From contig NZ_CP011518.2 in assembly GCF_000972785.3 (NCBI RefSeq), forward strand, positions 496,001 to 560,000: DNA of 64,000 nt, given 5' to 3'. This DNA is from Pandoraea oxalativorans. GTDB taxonomy: Bacteria > Pseudomonadota > Gammaproteobacteria > Burkholderiales > Burkholderiaceae. Shown piece by piece: positions 1-7,346 of the stretch. Both the position numbers and the translations under genes were made by a program. The notes below the pieces were generated by a model. That model was given only the letters and a program-made list of their open reading frames with translations, had not been told where the DNA came from and made no database searches. The number at the start of each line of letters is the position of its first letter. Positions within the stretch are counted from its first letter, which is position 1.

Positions 1-917
1 CAGGAGGTATTGAAGCTTCCTCGAGTCATCTCAAAACACTCAGCACGCTGCACACTATCTTTCGCCAGCGGGATAACTGTTTCCTGAAAAAGATCTTCAA
101 TTATTTCATCGGATCGCTTAACGTCATCGCTCTCAACAACTTCTTTTTTTACAACCTTTGAAAAATACGCGACATCGTCTGCAGCCGTGGTTTTTCCGGA
201 AATCCTAGGAATCGAAAAATTTTTCAAAACGTCAGCATCTGACATCTCCGCGTCAGAATATTGACGATACACTGCCGTTTCGTATTTTTTTGAATTTTTG
301 TGTACCGAATTTATGAATTTTTCTATAGTTTCTATTTCGGTCATTTCATATAATTTGTTTTGAACATATATCAACTCTTTCAGATCATTTTTTAGATCTT
401 TTTTGCCAACTTTATCGAGTAAAATATCTACAATATCGATAATTTTTTTTAATTCGTAATTATAATTTTTGCCGCCAAATTCAAATATGCAATCCACAAC
501 TACTTTTAAACATGTCGCTTCCATTGATGACCGAACTGTTTCAGGTGCATCGAGCACCAGCTTGATAATTCCACCAAATTCAGTAAGTAGCTTACCCCTT
601 AACGCCATCGCCTTAGGGTTCATTTCCCCACAATTGAGAGCTTGCAAGTAAGTGGTAAAGGTATTCATATAACCCGATAGGCGATTATTTTCCTCTCCGT
701 CAAAAAAATCGTCACTCCTTACTTTAACCTCTATTAACTTCTTTATTTCCTGACAAGCAGCGATGCCGGCATCGTAGTGCCTCTCTTCGTCTGAGCGCAA
801 CACCCCCTGGCCTGAGCAAGATGCCTTGCCTTCAAGTGGGTCCGTGCACGGCACCGGTTTCGGGCGTGTTTGGTAGTTCGGGTAAAGTTGTCTGTCTACA
901 AATACGCGATTTCGCAT
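1..917 (-). CDS. AT-rich hypothetical protein, 3' end beyond window
   Basis: I read one uninterrupted frame of 305 codons from an ATG at 917 to the left edge, with no stop. I do not recognise the protein. It begins MRNRVFVDRQLYPNYQ and continues as a Lys/Glu/Asp-rich, probably helical soluble chain without a signal peptide or obvious membrane segment. The DNA is much richer in A/T than its neighbours, with runs of A and T, which points to recent acquisition. The start is preceded by a weak AGG-like ribosome site. Its position next to a Fic-like gene makes a horizontally acquired effector or toxin-type function possible, but nothing in the chain shows it. Confidence applies to its being a real coding region, not to a role. 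Confidence 0.65.
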   Translation of the reverse strand, partial: MRNRVFVDRQLYPNYQTRPKPVPCTDPLEGKASCSGQGVLRSDEERHYDAGIAACQEIKKLIEVKVRSDDFFDGEENNRLSGYMNTFTTYLQALNCGEMNPKAMALRGKLLTEFGGIIKLVLDAPETVRSSMEATCLKVVVDCIFEFGGKNYNYELKKIIDIVDILLDKVGKKDLKNDLKELIYVQNKLYEMTEIETIEKFINSVHKNSKKYETAVYRQYSDAEMSDADVLKNFSIPRISGKTTAADDVAYFSKVVKKEVVESDDVKRSDEIIEDLFQETVIPLAKDSVQRAECFEMTRGSFNTS

Positions 918-1145
918 AAAACCAACCTATTAAAAAAATAAAAATGGTTATCCTGTAACGCCCTGCTAAGGCCATGCGCATGATTCGCAAGGGGCAGATG
1001 CTTGCCCCCGTGGGACGCCGTGCCTCCCCGCTGAGCAGTTCTATGCGTTGGGCGCGTAAAAAACAATGCGCCCCCGGCTGCGCTTCGGCGTCACTTCGTT
1101 ATCGCGCCAGCAGCCGTTTTTTCAATGGACAACCGGCAACGGGCG

Positions 1146-2630
1146 TCACAACCAGCAGTCCGGCGCGATGTTGGCCAGTTGGCAGGGGGACTGCGCGCAC
1201 AGGGACGCGTAGTAGCGCTGGCCGTCCCGGATCATCTGCACGGCGTGCCGCATGGCGTCGAGGTAGGCTTCAGTGCCGGGCGGAGGATGATTGGCGGCAC
1301 CCAGATCGTATCGGACCCTGGCGGCAAATCCGTTGGGTACCGCCAGGATCGTGTCGGACTGGCCGCAGCGTCTTAACAGTTGATTCAGGAGGATCTGAAT
1401 CCAGACGCGGTTGTTCGCATCGGTAAACACATGGGCGGTGACCATGTCCGACACAAACCCGGCGATCAGGGCGATCTGCTCGTCGGCGGACCTGCCGGTA
1501 TCCAGGCCGTGAATCAGGAATTTTTCCAGCTTGCCCCGATACAGATCCCGGATCTGGGCTTCGTCCTGATAGACGGTATGAAAATAAAGCTCCCTGCCGG
1601 CGCTGAAGGTGCGCACTTCGGAATAGAAGGGCGGCACCTCGTCCGCGCGGGGCTTTGAGCACTCGACAAAATCATTCGGGTATCGACGCCCAGGGAAGTA
1701 GGCTTCCGTCCAGCCGGGCCCGTGCATGGAACACTGTAAAACGCGGTGCGGCGCGAACAGCGTCTGCAGGCGTTCGCTCACCTCCTCAAACAGGCCCACC
1801 AATGTTTCCTCCGACACCGGGAGGCGGGCCAATTTTCCGTCCGGCCGTACGAACCCGCGCAGGTCCTCCCCGAATTTGGCCTTGGTGGCCGTATCGACGC
1901 CGGTCCTGAAAACGTGCGCGCTCAGTTTGCCGTGCGCCCTGATAAACAGCTGCTCGGTCGCGCGCTCGAAGTAGACGCCAACCCGCGCGTACCGTCCCAT
2001 CGGCGTTGGCTGCTCCGCCGGCTTCATTAGGTCAGTCGGCATCACCGCGAAGGCCGGCGCGGCGACGCACAGCCTGACCCCGGGCCGGGCAATTCCATAA
2101 AGGCGGACAATGTCGTCAAATCGCTCGATATCAAATGCGGGGGAAGCGACATACATCACGCTACGGATAAATCGTTCCAGATAACCCGGTTCGTTGCTGT
2201 CAAACATATCCGCGGTGTACATCCGGCCACAGGTGTCGAAATGGCCGCCGCAGTACGCCGCGTCGAAGCAATAAGGTCCCCATTTCCCCCCCAAGGCGAC
2301 AAGCCACGCCGGTAGCTCCAGCCCCCCGGACACCACAAACGCCAGCGACGCCAGCGGCGGCAACTCCATCAACGCGCTCGGCGGCGGGTAAAACTCGCAC
2401 GCCGGACCCGCCAGTCCGGCACGCTGCCAATAGGGTGGGGTATCGGTGCTCTCGAGCGGGTCCGGCTTTTTGGGGGGCACGGGGCTGCGGCTGAGCGCGG
2501 TATTGGTGTACTGGAGCAGGTCCGGCTTTTTGGAGGGCACGGGGCCGCGGCTGAACGCGGTGGCCAGTCCCGTCGTCGCGGTACGGGTCAGGATGGCGGA
2601 AATGCCGGGGGGCCGATGAATCGTTGCCAT
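1146..2630 (-). CDS. Fic-like domain protein, candidate secreted effector
   Basis: A 494-aa ORF. Residues 400-408 read HVFTDANNR, close to the Fic active-site motif HxFx(D/E)GNGR. The catalytic His, the Phe, the acidic residue, Asn and Arg are present, but GNG is replaced by ANN. A helical stretch before and after fits a Fic fold. Fic enzymes usually transfer AMP or another phosphate-containing group to target hydroxyls. The N-terminus (about residues 20-65) is proline-rich and holds two copies of a 20-residue repeat around the motif PVPxKKPD. No signal peptide is visible. The start has no strong ribosome site, so the true start could lie further in. The combination of disordered repeats and a C-terminal enzymatic domain resembles type III or IV effectors. 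Activity, target and secretion are inference. Confidence 0.65.
   Translation of the reverse strand: MATIHRPPGISAILTRTATTGLATAFSRGPVPSKKPDLLQYTNTALSRSPVPPKKPDPLESTDTPPYWQRAGLAGPACEFYPPPSALMELPPLASLAFVVSGGLELPAWLVALGGKWGPYCFDAAYCGGHFDTCGRMYTADMFDSNEPGYLERFIRSVMYVASPAFDIERFDDIVRLYGIARPGVRLCVAAPAFAVMPTDLMKPAEQPTPMGRYARVGVYFERATEQLFIRAHGKLSAHVFRTGVDTATKAKFGEDLRGFVRPDGKLARLPVSEETLVGLFEEVSERLQTLFAPHRVLQCSMHGPGWTEAYFPGRRYPNDFVECSKPRADEVPPFYSEVRTFSAGRELYFHTVYQDEAQIRDLYRGKLEKFLIHGLDTGRSADEQIALIAGFVSDMVTAHVFTDANNRVWIQILLNQLLRRCGQSDTILAVPNGFAARVRYDLGAANHPPPGTEAYLDAMRHAVQMIRDGQRYYASLCAQSPCQLANIAPDCWL
2440..2559 (-). repeat. Two tandem 60-bp units inside the Fic-like gene
   Basis: Units 2440-2499 and 2500-2559 differ at only a few positions and keep the reading frame. 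Each encodes a 20-residue repeat containing PVPPKKPD or PVPSKKPD. In-frame repeat expansion of this sort is common in effector linkers. Confidence 0.85.
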
Positions 2631-3210
2631 GGGGGCGTCTTATAAAAAATAACGGGGCTGTCGCGATAACGCGCTTGCGTCGAAGCGACGCCCGGGCGCG
2701 CCGGTTTTGACGCGGCCGGCGCATCGCATGGCTCGGCAGCAGACGCACGGCGTCCCTTTAGGGGGCGAGTCTCGGCCCCTTAAGCCGGCGCAGGCGGAAC
2801 GTTTCACGCCATTCGGGGTTGACAGGCCGCTGACGGCACCGCCGGCGAGGGTGCGCCGCGCCGCGTCGCCGGACATCGGTTCGTCCGAGATGCCTGCCGC
2901 AACGAGGCCCGACATCCAGTGGCAGCAAAGGTGCCGCAGCCCCCCCCCCTCGCAGGGGCCTGCGCAAAAGCGCGGTGTGCGGTCACCCCTTATACCTCGT
3001 GCCACGGCGCATGCCTTTCGAAAACCTGTCGCGATGGCCGATTTATGAAAGGGCGATGATCGAAGGCACGGTCAGCATCATCGTGGCGGTGCTCGGTTCC
3101 CTCGGTTCCGTATCGCGCCTGTCTGCGGGCAAAGCCCATCGCTCGTGATCTCGCCATTCTCCGTTGATGCGAAGACTGCGTGCAGAGAAGCCTTCCCTCC
3201 TGAATCCGAG
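2631..3210. other. No convincing gene
   Basis: GC-rich stretch with short open frames on both strands, all arginine/proline/alanine-rich and without ribosome sites. I see no domain, repeat or RNA gene that I can support. Confidence 0.6.
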
Positions 3211-3500
3211 GAGCCAATGTCAAATGCGGTGTACGGCGCTCAAGCGGCATGCTCCGGCGGCAAGCGCTTGCGCAGGCGCCGGCGTGCTCTCGGTCGTCGG
3301 TGTGCTGTCCTTGAAGGACACGCCTTTCAAGCGCGGTTCGATTTTGTCGACACCGCGAATGCGACGCCACCACTCCTGAACCGCTTCGATGAGCTTGAAG
3401 GCCATGCCAAGGAATGGCGCGAAGGTCGACTCGGTCGGATTGTCGTGCGCACGTGCTGCCAGTGCTCGGCCGGCAAGTCGTAGAACGCGAGAACGCGTCT
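3211..3500 (-). pseudogene. IS256-family transposase 3' remnant
   Basis: Minus-strand translation in two frames gives FYDLPAEHWQHVRTT and then AFKLIEAVQEWWRRIRGVDK. These match the C-terminus of the intact IS256-type transposase at 13236-14501 in this window. The right inverted repeat is retained at 3211-3238 (it begins GAGCCAATGTCAAATGCGG) and resembles the terminal repeat of the intact element. A short deletion and frame change separate the two conserved blocks, and everything upstream of them is gone. The fragment truncates the adjacent SRAP-like gene. Confidence 0.8.
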
Positions 3501-3519
3501 GCCGGCATCACCGGGCGCT

Positions 3520-3868
3520 CTAAGACGCGATCTTCGCCGATGCAATGCGCTGACTCTGCAGAGCGGCCTTGGTGACTTTACGGTGCCGGGTACGTTCGGC
3601 CTCGGCCAAGCGAGTGCGTTGCCTGAACGGTTCCTGTTCGAGCACCGCCCCGTGGATGATTTCAAAGCCGCGAATCGACGCGCGCAGTTCCGTCAACGCC
3701 GCATCCGTTGCGCGCGCAAACGCCGCGTCGACGGCCTTAGGCACCTGGTTCTTTGCACCGGCCGCACGGCGCGGTGTACAGGTCGAAAAACGCGGGCGGG
3801 TCGACGTGTAGCCCGAACGCGCGCTCGTACCGGCGAAAACCGGCCTCAATCCGCGCCGAATAACACAT
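3520..3868 (-). pseudogene. SOS response-associated peptidase (SRAP/YedK-type), truncated
   Basis: From an ATG at 3868, with a good GAGGAG ribosome site, the frame reads MCYSARIEAGFRRYERAFG. MCYSA, with Cys2 as the catalytic and DNA-crosslinking residue, is the hallmark of SRAP proteins, which shield abasic sites in single-stranded DNA. The frame stops after about 43 codons. The family sequence resumes in another frame as PKAVDAAFARATDAALTEL through EQEPFRQRTRLAEAERT, then ends at 3520 beside the IS256 remnant. A frameshift near 3740 and the missing C-terminal two thirds make it non-functional. It lies divergently from the LexA-box promoter at 3957-4005, a fitting SOS neighbour. Confidence 0.78.
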
Positions 3869-3956
3869 CGAATCCTCCTCATTGTCCCCTCATTGTCCCC
3901 TCATGGCGCCCTCAGGGTCCGGCGCGCCGTCACTGCCGAGCCCGCCGGCGTCACGG

Positions 3957-4005
3957 TTGAAAGCCTCATCGTGGCTTATCTATAATACTGTACAAATAAA
4001 CAGTA
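3957..4005 (+). promoter_or_regulatory. Sigma70 promoter overlapped by a perfect LexA (SOS) box
   Basis: A -35 element TTGAAA (3957-3962) and a -10 element TATAAT (3981-3986) are 18 bp apart. The 20-bp box TACTG-N10-CAGTA at 3986-4005 shares one base with the -10 and is an exact match to the classical gammaproteobacterial LexA consensus. Transcription would start inside the box, about 20 nt before the ATG at 4015. LexA binding would block the promoter. The same arrangement recurs at 26963-27011. Confidence 0.85.
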
Positions 4006-4014
4006 TTTCGCTCT

Positions 4015-4356
4015 ATGCTTGTCGACGTCATCCCGCTTCGCCGCGCCGGCGAAAAACTCTCCGAGGCGGACTTTCTTGTCCGCCCGCCCCTGCGGGGGCA
4101 CCTGTGCAGCTGGTCCTACGCCGGCGGCTATCGCGCCGGCAGGCCCCTACGGGTGCAGGCAGTAACGCTGACCGCGTGCGGACGGGCCTCCGGCACCGCG
4201 CTGTTACCCCCACTGCACAACTTCCGTGTGGTTTGCTTCAACGGCGGCGGGCTCATCCTTGCCGGAGACGAGGAAGTGGAGGTCCGCCGGCGGCATATCG
4301 ACGTTTACCGCCAGGCGTGGTTTTGCAAACCGGTGTTCGCGGATGTCTTCCAATGA
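4015..4356 (+). CDS. Uncharacterised SOS-regulated protein, copy 1
   Basis: A 113-aa protein, MLVDVIPLRRAGEKLSEADF onward, with a nearly identical paralogue at 27021-27362. Both copies share the promoter, the LexA box and the first codons, and diverge only in the last few residues. I do not recognise the family. The chain is basic, with no signal peptide or membrane span, and contains several conserved Cys, Trp and Tyr residues (LCSWSYAGGY, YRQAWFCKP). The leader is about 20 nt with no clear Shine-Dalgarno sequence. Control by LexA implies expression after DNA damage. A role in repair, plasmid maintenance or cell-cycle arrest is conceivable but not shown. Its 3' end overlaps the convergent methyltransferase ORF. 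Confidence 0.7.
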   Translation: MLVDVIPLRRAGEKLSEADFLVRPPLRGHLCSWSYAGGYRAGRPLRVQAVTLTACGRASGTALLPPLHNFRVVCFNGGGLILAGDEEVEVRRRHIDVYRQAWFCKPVFADVFQ

Positions 4357-5407
4357 CATGGGGTGCTTGTGGGGAGCCATTGCGTGCCGCGAATCCCAAT
4401 GGGCCCGAGGCGTTTTTTCCTGTGCATGCGCGGCAGAATACGACAGGGCCGGTTTGCGGCTTTGATCGGTACGCCCACCGGCCAGGCGTTACAAGTGCCT
4501 TTTCTTCGCGGCCGCCAACACGTACCGGCGCTTCGGATGAAAGTGCCCGGTTTGAAGCGGCCAACCAGACGCCGCCCGTTGGCCGCCGGTCCAATAGCAG
4601 GCTTCTGATCTTGCCGTCGTTTGCATTCTGCAGACTGACGCGAAGGGCGTTGACTTCCTCAGTCGTTGCTCCCAGGGCGCCTTCAGCAAAGATAAAAGAG
4701 GCGGGGCCTAACGATGCCGCCCCGAAGCCGTTATCGACCCGCGTGACGAGCAAACCAATGGCTTGAGCCGCAACGCGGCCGGGCAGAAACTCCTGCTTTT
4801 CCGGCGCACCGAGCGGCGGTACCAGGCGTCCCCCGGGCTTTAAGCGGTCGATCCAAGAGCGGGCAGGTCGCGCGACGCCGAAGTTGACGTAAATGCCGTC
4901 GACGGGCTCCACCGGATAGGCGGCGCCATCGGCGTGCACGACTTGAACATTGGTTCTGTGTGCAAGATTCTTGACAGCCCTGGTACACAGATCCTCATCG
5001 TATTCGAGGGCGATGACGCGGCCGGTACTCCCGACCAGCTCGGCGAGGATCGCAGTGTAGTAACCCGCTCCGGCGCCGAGGTGCGCGACCACCTCGCCCC
5101 TGTGCGGGGCCATCGCATTTAGCCATCGGGCGTGCAGCGCGGGACTGCCATTATTCACACCACGCTGCGTGGCCAGTCCGACCACGACATCCTGATAGAT
5201 CAGGACGGGATCGTTCTCAGGTAACGGCGTGTAGCCGGCGAGCGAGGTCGGAATCCGCCATCGGTCTTCGCCAAGAAAAGTCTCGCGTGGCACCGCCGCG
5301 AATGCCCGTTCAAGCCGATGATTTTCCGACGCATTGGCAAGCGCCAGGATCTGTCGCGCGTAGGTTGCGCGCACGCGCGCCATTGAGGGTCCTGCGGAGA
5401 CTCCCAT
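4253..5407 (-). CDS. PCMT-like (protein-isoaspartate) O-methyltransferase
   Basis: A 384-aa ORF starting at an ATG with a strong GGAG site. The SAM-binding motif I is HLGAGAGYYTAI at about residues 109-120, with an acidic residue at the end of the next strand (ALEYD, about 133-137). VPRETFLGEDRW near residue 40 and NNGSPALHARWL near residue 87 are typical of PCMT-type enzymes, which methylate isoaspartyl or aspartyl carboxylates. The recognisable domain ends near residue 295. The last 90 residues are low-complexity and overlap the convergent gene at 4015-4356, so they may be read-through after loss of the original stop. It follows the oxygenase gene by 79 bp on the same strand. The substrate could be damaged protein or the 79-aa peptide encoded upstream. 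Confidence 0.78.
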   Translation of the reverse strand: MGVSAGPSMARVRATYARQILALANASENHRLERAFAAVPRETFLGEDRWRIPTSLAGYTPLPENDPVLIYQDVVVGLATQRGVNNGSPALHARWLNAMAPHRGEVVAHLGAGAGYYTAILAELVGSTGRVIALEYDEDLCTRAVKNLAHRTNVQVVHADGAAYPVEPVDGIYVNFGVARPARSWIDRLKPGGRLVPPLGAPEKQEFLPGRVAAQAIGLLVTRVDNGFGAASLGPASFIFAEGALGATTEEVNALRVSLQNANDGKIRSLLLDRRPTGGVWLAASNRALSSEAPVRVGGREEKALVTPGRWAYRSKPQTGPVVFCRACTGKNASGPLGFAARNGSPQAPHVIGRHPRTPVCKTTPGGKRRYAAGGPPLPRLRQG

Positions 5408-5486
5408 CGAGGCTCCTGTCGTTGGCGTTCGGAGGGCGACCGGACGGTTTGGATGACGCCGCGCTCACGCCGCCTTTTTGCGCCGT

Positions 5487-6221
5487 TTAGGTTCTGCTGT
5501 AAGCCCAACCCGCCAGTGCGAGCCGGCTTGCTGTGACAAAGGGCGGCACGTACAGCACGGCGTGCGCCCGCGGAACGCGGAAAATCAGCATGGTATTGAT
5601 TCGTGGCGGGATGCAGACGGCCGCGGAGGCCCCTTCCGACCACCGGCAGGTATGTGCGCCCCCATCATCACGCCAACCCTGCGTCAGATACAGAACAAAA
5701 GCCACTTCGCGCCGGCCCACGGATCCTTCCGGCTGTCGATCCGTATGCGACAGGATGAAGTGCCCCGCGTCGAGTCGTGAAGCCATGCCGGTCACGTCGG
5801 TCAGGCCATCGATACCGGTCATGTTGCCGATGAGCCCGAGAAAGGCACCGCTCACCAGGAGGCGCGCGAGGCGCATCATCGGGATGTCGCCATCTTCGCC
5901 CGTCCTGAATTTTTCGATCAGCGGGTACCGCTTGAAATACATCTCGAACGAAGCGGCCGCCCGTCCATGAAGATCGTCAATAATCGTGCGTTTTTGTCGG
6001 GCCGCCATGCGCTCCCATTCGGCTACCCGCCATTCGGTGCAATCACGCCCCGATACTCGGGCAGGTTCTTTTATGGTGATAAACCACTCCTGATGCGAGG
6101 CAAGCCGCTGATGCGCGTCGCGCGCCCCCGCCTCATCAAGCACCTCCTCGACGCGCACCGCGCCTGATTGCCGGAAAGCCTGGTGCAACCGCGCTATTTC
6201 TACGGCGGTTTTGGGTCGCAT
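5487..6221 (-). CDS. 2OG-Fe(II) oxygenase (prolyl-hydroxylase-like)
   Basis: A 244-aa protein with a good GAAGGGAA ribosome site. The iron facial triad is visible as HTD (His159, Asp161) and His220 in VPRAHAVLYV. Arg233 in ASRLALAGW is the likely 2-oxoglutarate anchor. The order and spacing match the double-stranded beta-helix core of the prolyl-4-hydroxylase/Ofd1 type, which hydroxylates proteins or peptides using O2 and 2-oxoglutarate. The N-terminal half is helical. It sits between the 79-aa peptide gene (196 bp upstream) and the PCMT-like gene (79 bp downstream), all on one strand, so co-transcription is likely. Confidence 0.82.
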   Translation of the reverse strand: MRPKTAVEIARLHQAFRQSGAVRVEEVLDEAGARDAHQRLASHQEWFITIKEPARVSGRDCTEWRVAEWERMAARQKRTIIDDLHGRAAASFEMYFKRYPLIEKFRTGEDGDIPMMRLARLLVSGAFLGLIGNMTGIDGLTDVTGMASRLDAGHFILSHTDRQPEGSVGRREVAFVLYLTQGWRDDGGAHTCRWSEGASAAVCIPPRINTMLIFRVPRAHAVLYVPPFVTASRLALAGWAYSRT

Positions 6222-6417
6222 TTCCCTTCGCTGTTTCCCACGAAAGCTACCGCCCGGCCGAAGCTACGCGGCGACGGCTGCGTCCGAGTAGCCGCCGCGC
6301 TTGTGACCCTTGCGCATAGGCGCAGGACTGACGCGGGCGGAGCCGGCCCCCGCCCCTGACGATTCCTGTTTCAGCGATCAGCCTAGCGCCGCAAGTTTTG
6401 CGGTCAATGGGCCGTCA

Positions 6418-6657
6418 CTACGCTCGCGGCTCGCGGCTCGCGGCCGGCCAGTCTGAGAGCCATTCACAATGCTGTGGATATTTCACCGCCGGGTATTGCT
6501 CAGCCGACGTCCCATCACCGTCGCCGAGCCACTTCCGCACCTTTCCCAGATCGGCATAGGGAATCGGCAACGCCATGTGCAGTTCGACGGCAGTATCCTT
6601 CTCGGGCGTGGCGTCATCGCAGTTGACGCTTAAATTCGGAACACTGGAACCCATCAT
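6418..6657 (-). CDS. 79-aa hypothetical peptide upstream of oxygenase and PCMT genes
   Basis: A 79-aa ORF with start MMGSSVPNLSVN and an AGGCG ribosome site nine bases upstream. The first half is acidic (DDATPEKDTAVE). The second half contains WLGDGDGTSAEQ, which has two Asp-Gly pairs, followed by an aromatic and Cys/Trp-rich tail (HCEWLSDWP). I do not recognise it. Size, position and strand would allow it to be a substrate or precursor peptide for the two enzymes downstream, and Asp-Gly is a preferred site for isoaspartyl/aspartimide chemistry. That role is speculation. It may equally be an unrelated small protein. Confidence 0.55.
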   Translation of the reverse strand: MMGSSVPNLSVNCDDATPEKDTAVELHMALPIPYADLGKVRKWLGDGDGTSAEQYPAVKYPQHCEWLSDWPAASREPRA

Positions 6658-6829
6658 CGCACGCCTAAAAAATGGGGAGATGCGCCCGCGACACTGTCAG
6701 CGGACGCCGGTTACCGGTTAATGACGTGCACCGGCGAAGATCAAGTCAAACTGAGATCGTTTCAGATTGACGTGCGCCGGGCCGTCCGCTTCAAACGGCG
6801 GGGCGGCGTCTCGACTTGGGCCCTTCTCC

Positions 6830-7200
6830 ATCGTCCCTCACTGAATTGGGCTGACCTGGCCCCTTCGGCCCGGGTTCATTCCCCCGGCCCTGCGCGCTTC
6901 GCTTGCACACGGTCGGCATGCAGCACTGCCCTTTCCCGTTAAGCCATCTTTCCTGCATTCGTCCCCTTGTCCGCGACTGTAGCGCACGGCCCCCCCGGAA
7001 AGCGGGCTCCGAATCTTGGAATCCGGTCGCGATGAATGCCACCCCTTTTTGATGGAGGCCGATATGCCATCGCTGTCACTGCATCACTGAATTGTGGTCC
7101 TGGGTTGCGCGTACATGGAATACACGTTCACGCCTTGGGATGGCCGCGATCACTACCGCCGCACCGTCGATTGTGGCCACGTCGTGTGGTGCTGACAGGC
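6830..7200 (+). repeat. Duplicated plasmid-backbone block, copy 1
   Basis: 6830-6952 aligns with 29209-29331, and 6953 to about 7200 aligns with 30653-31085. Copy 2 is split by an IS110-family element. Copy 1 lacks about 180 bp present in copy 2 (roughly 30690-30870). The conserved part ends after a micro-ORF. Different plasmid genes follow each copy: a DUF932 fragment here and parB there. Confidence 0.8.
7064..7195 (+). pseudogene. Micro-ORF copy with internal stop
   Basis: A copy of the 43-codon ORF at 30938-31069, with the same GATGGAGG ribosome site. Codon 9 is TGA (7088-7090) where copy 2 has TGG. The rest of the frame, ending HVVWC, is otherwise preserved, so the peptide would be cut to eight residues here. 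Confidence 0.6.
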
Positions 7201-7346
7201 GGCGTGCGACATGCGACCAAGCGCGGAGCCTGCGAAAGAGCGGCGGCACCCGCGCCCAAATGAGGGCGCCGGCCCAGGCGTCGCCTTCCTGCTTGGGGTC
7301 GTCTCGGATCGATGGCCCCCCCCTCTTTGTCAGGAGACACACCCCG

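Noticed and set aside
469-651. 60-codon plus-strand open frame
   Set aside because: Antisense to the long open minus-strand frame covering 1-917, which has the better coding character.
2707-3048. 113-codon plus-strand open frame after the Fic-like gene
   Set aside because: No ribosome site or recognisable domain. Composition matches GC-rich non-coding DNA.
3882-4766. 294-codon plus-strand open frame
   Set aside because: Overlaps the LexA-box promoter, the 113-aa gene and the methyltransferase. Low-complexity Pro/Arg-rich translation.
4253-6657. Calling the peptide/oxygenase/PCMT group a defined lanthipeptide or graspetide cluster
   Set aside because: No cyclase, ATP-grasp enzyme, protease or transporter is adjacent, and PCMT-like proteins of this type also occur alone. 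Kept only as a hypothesis.
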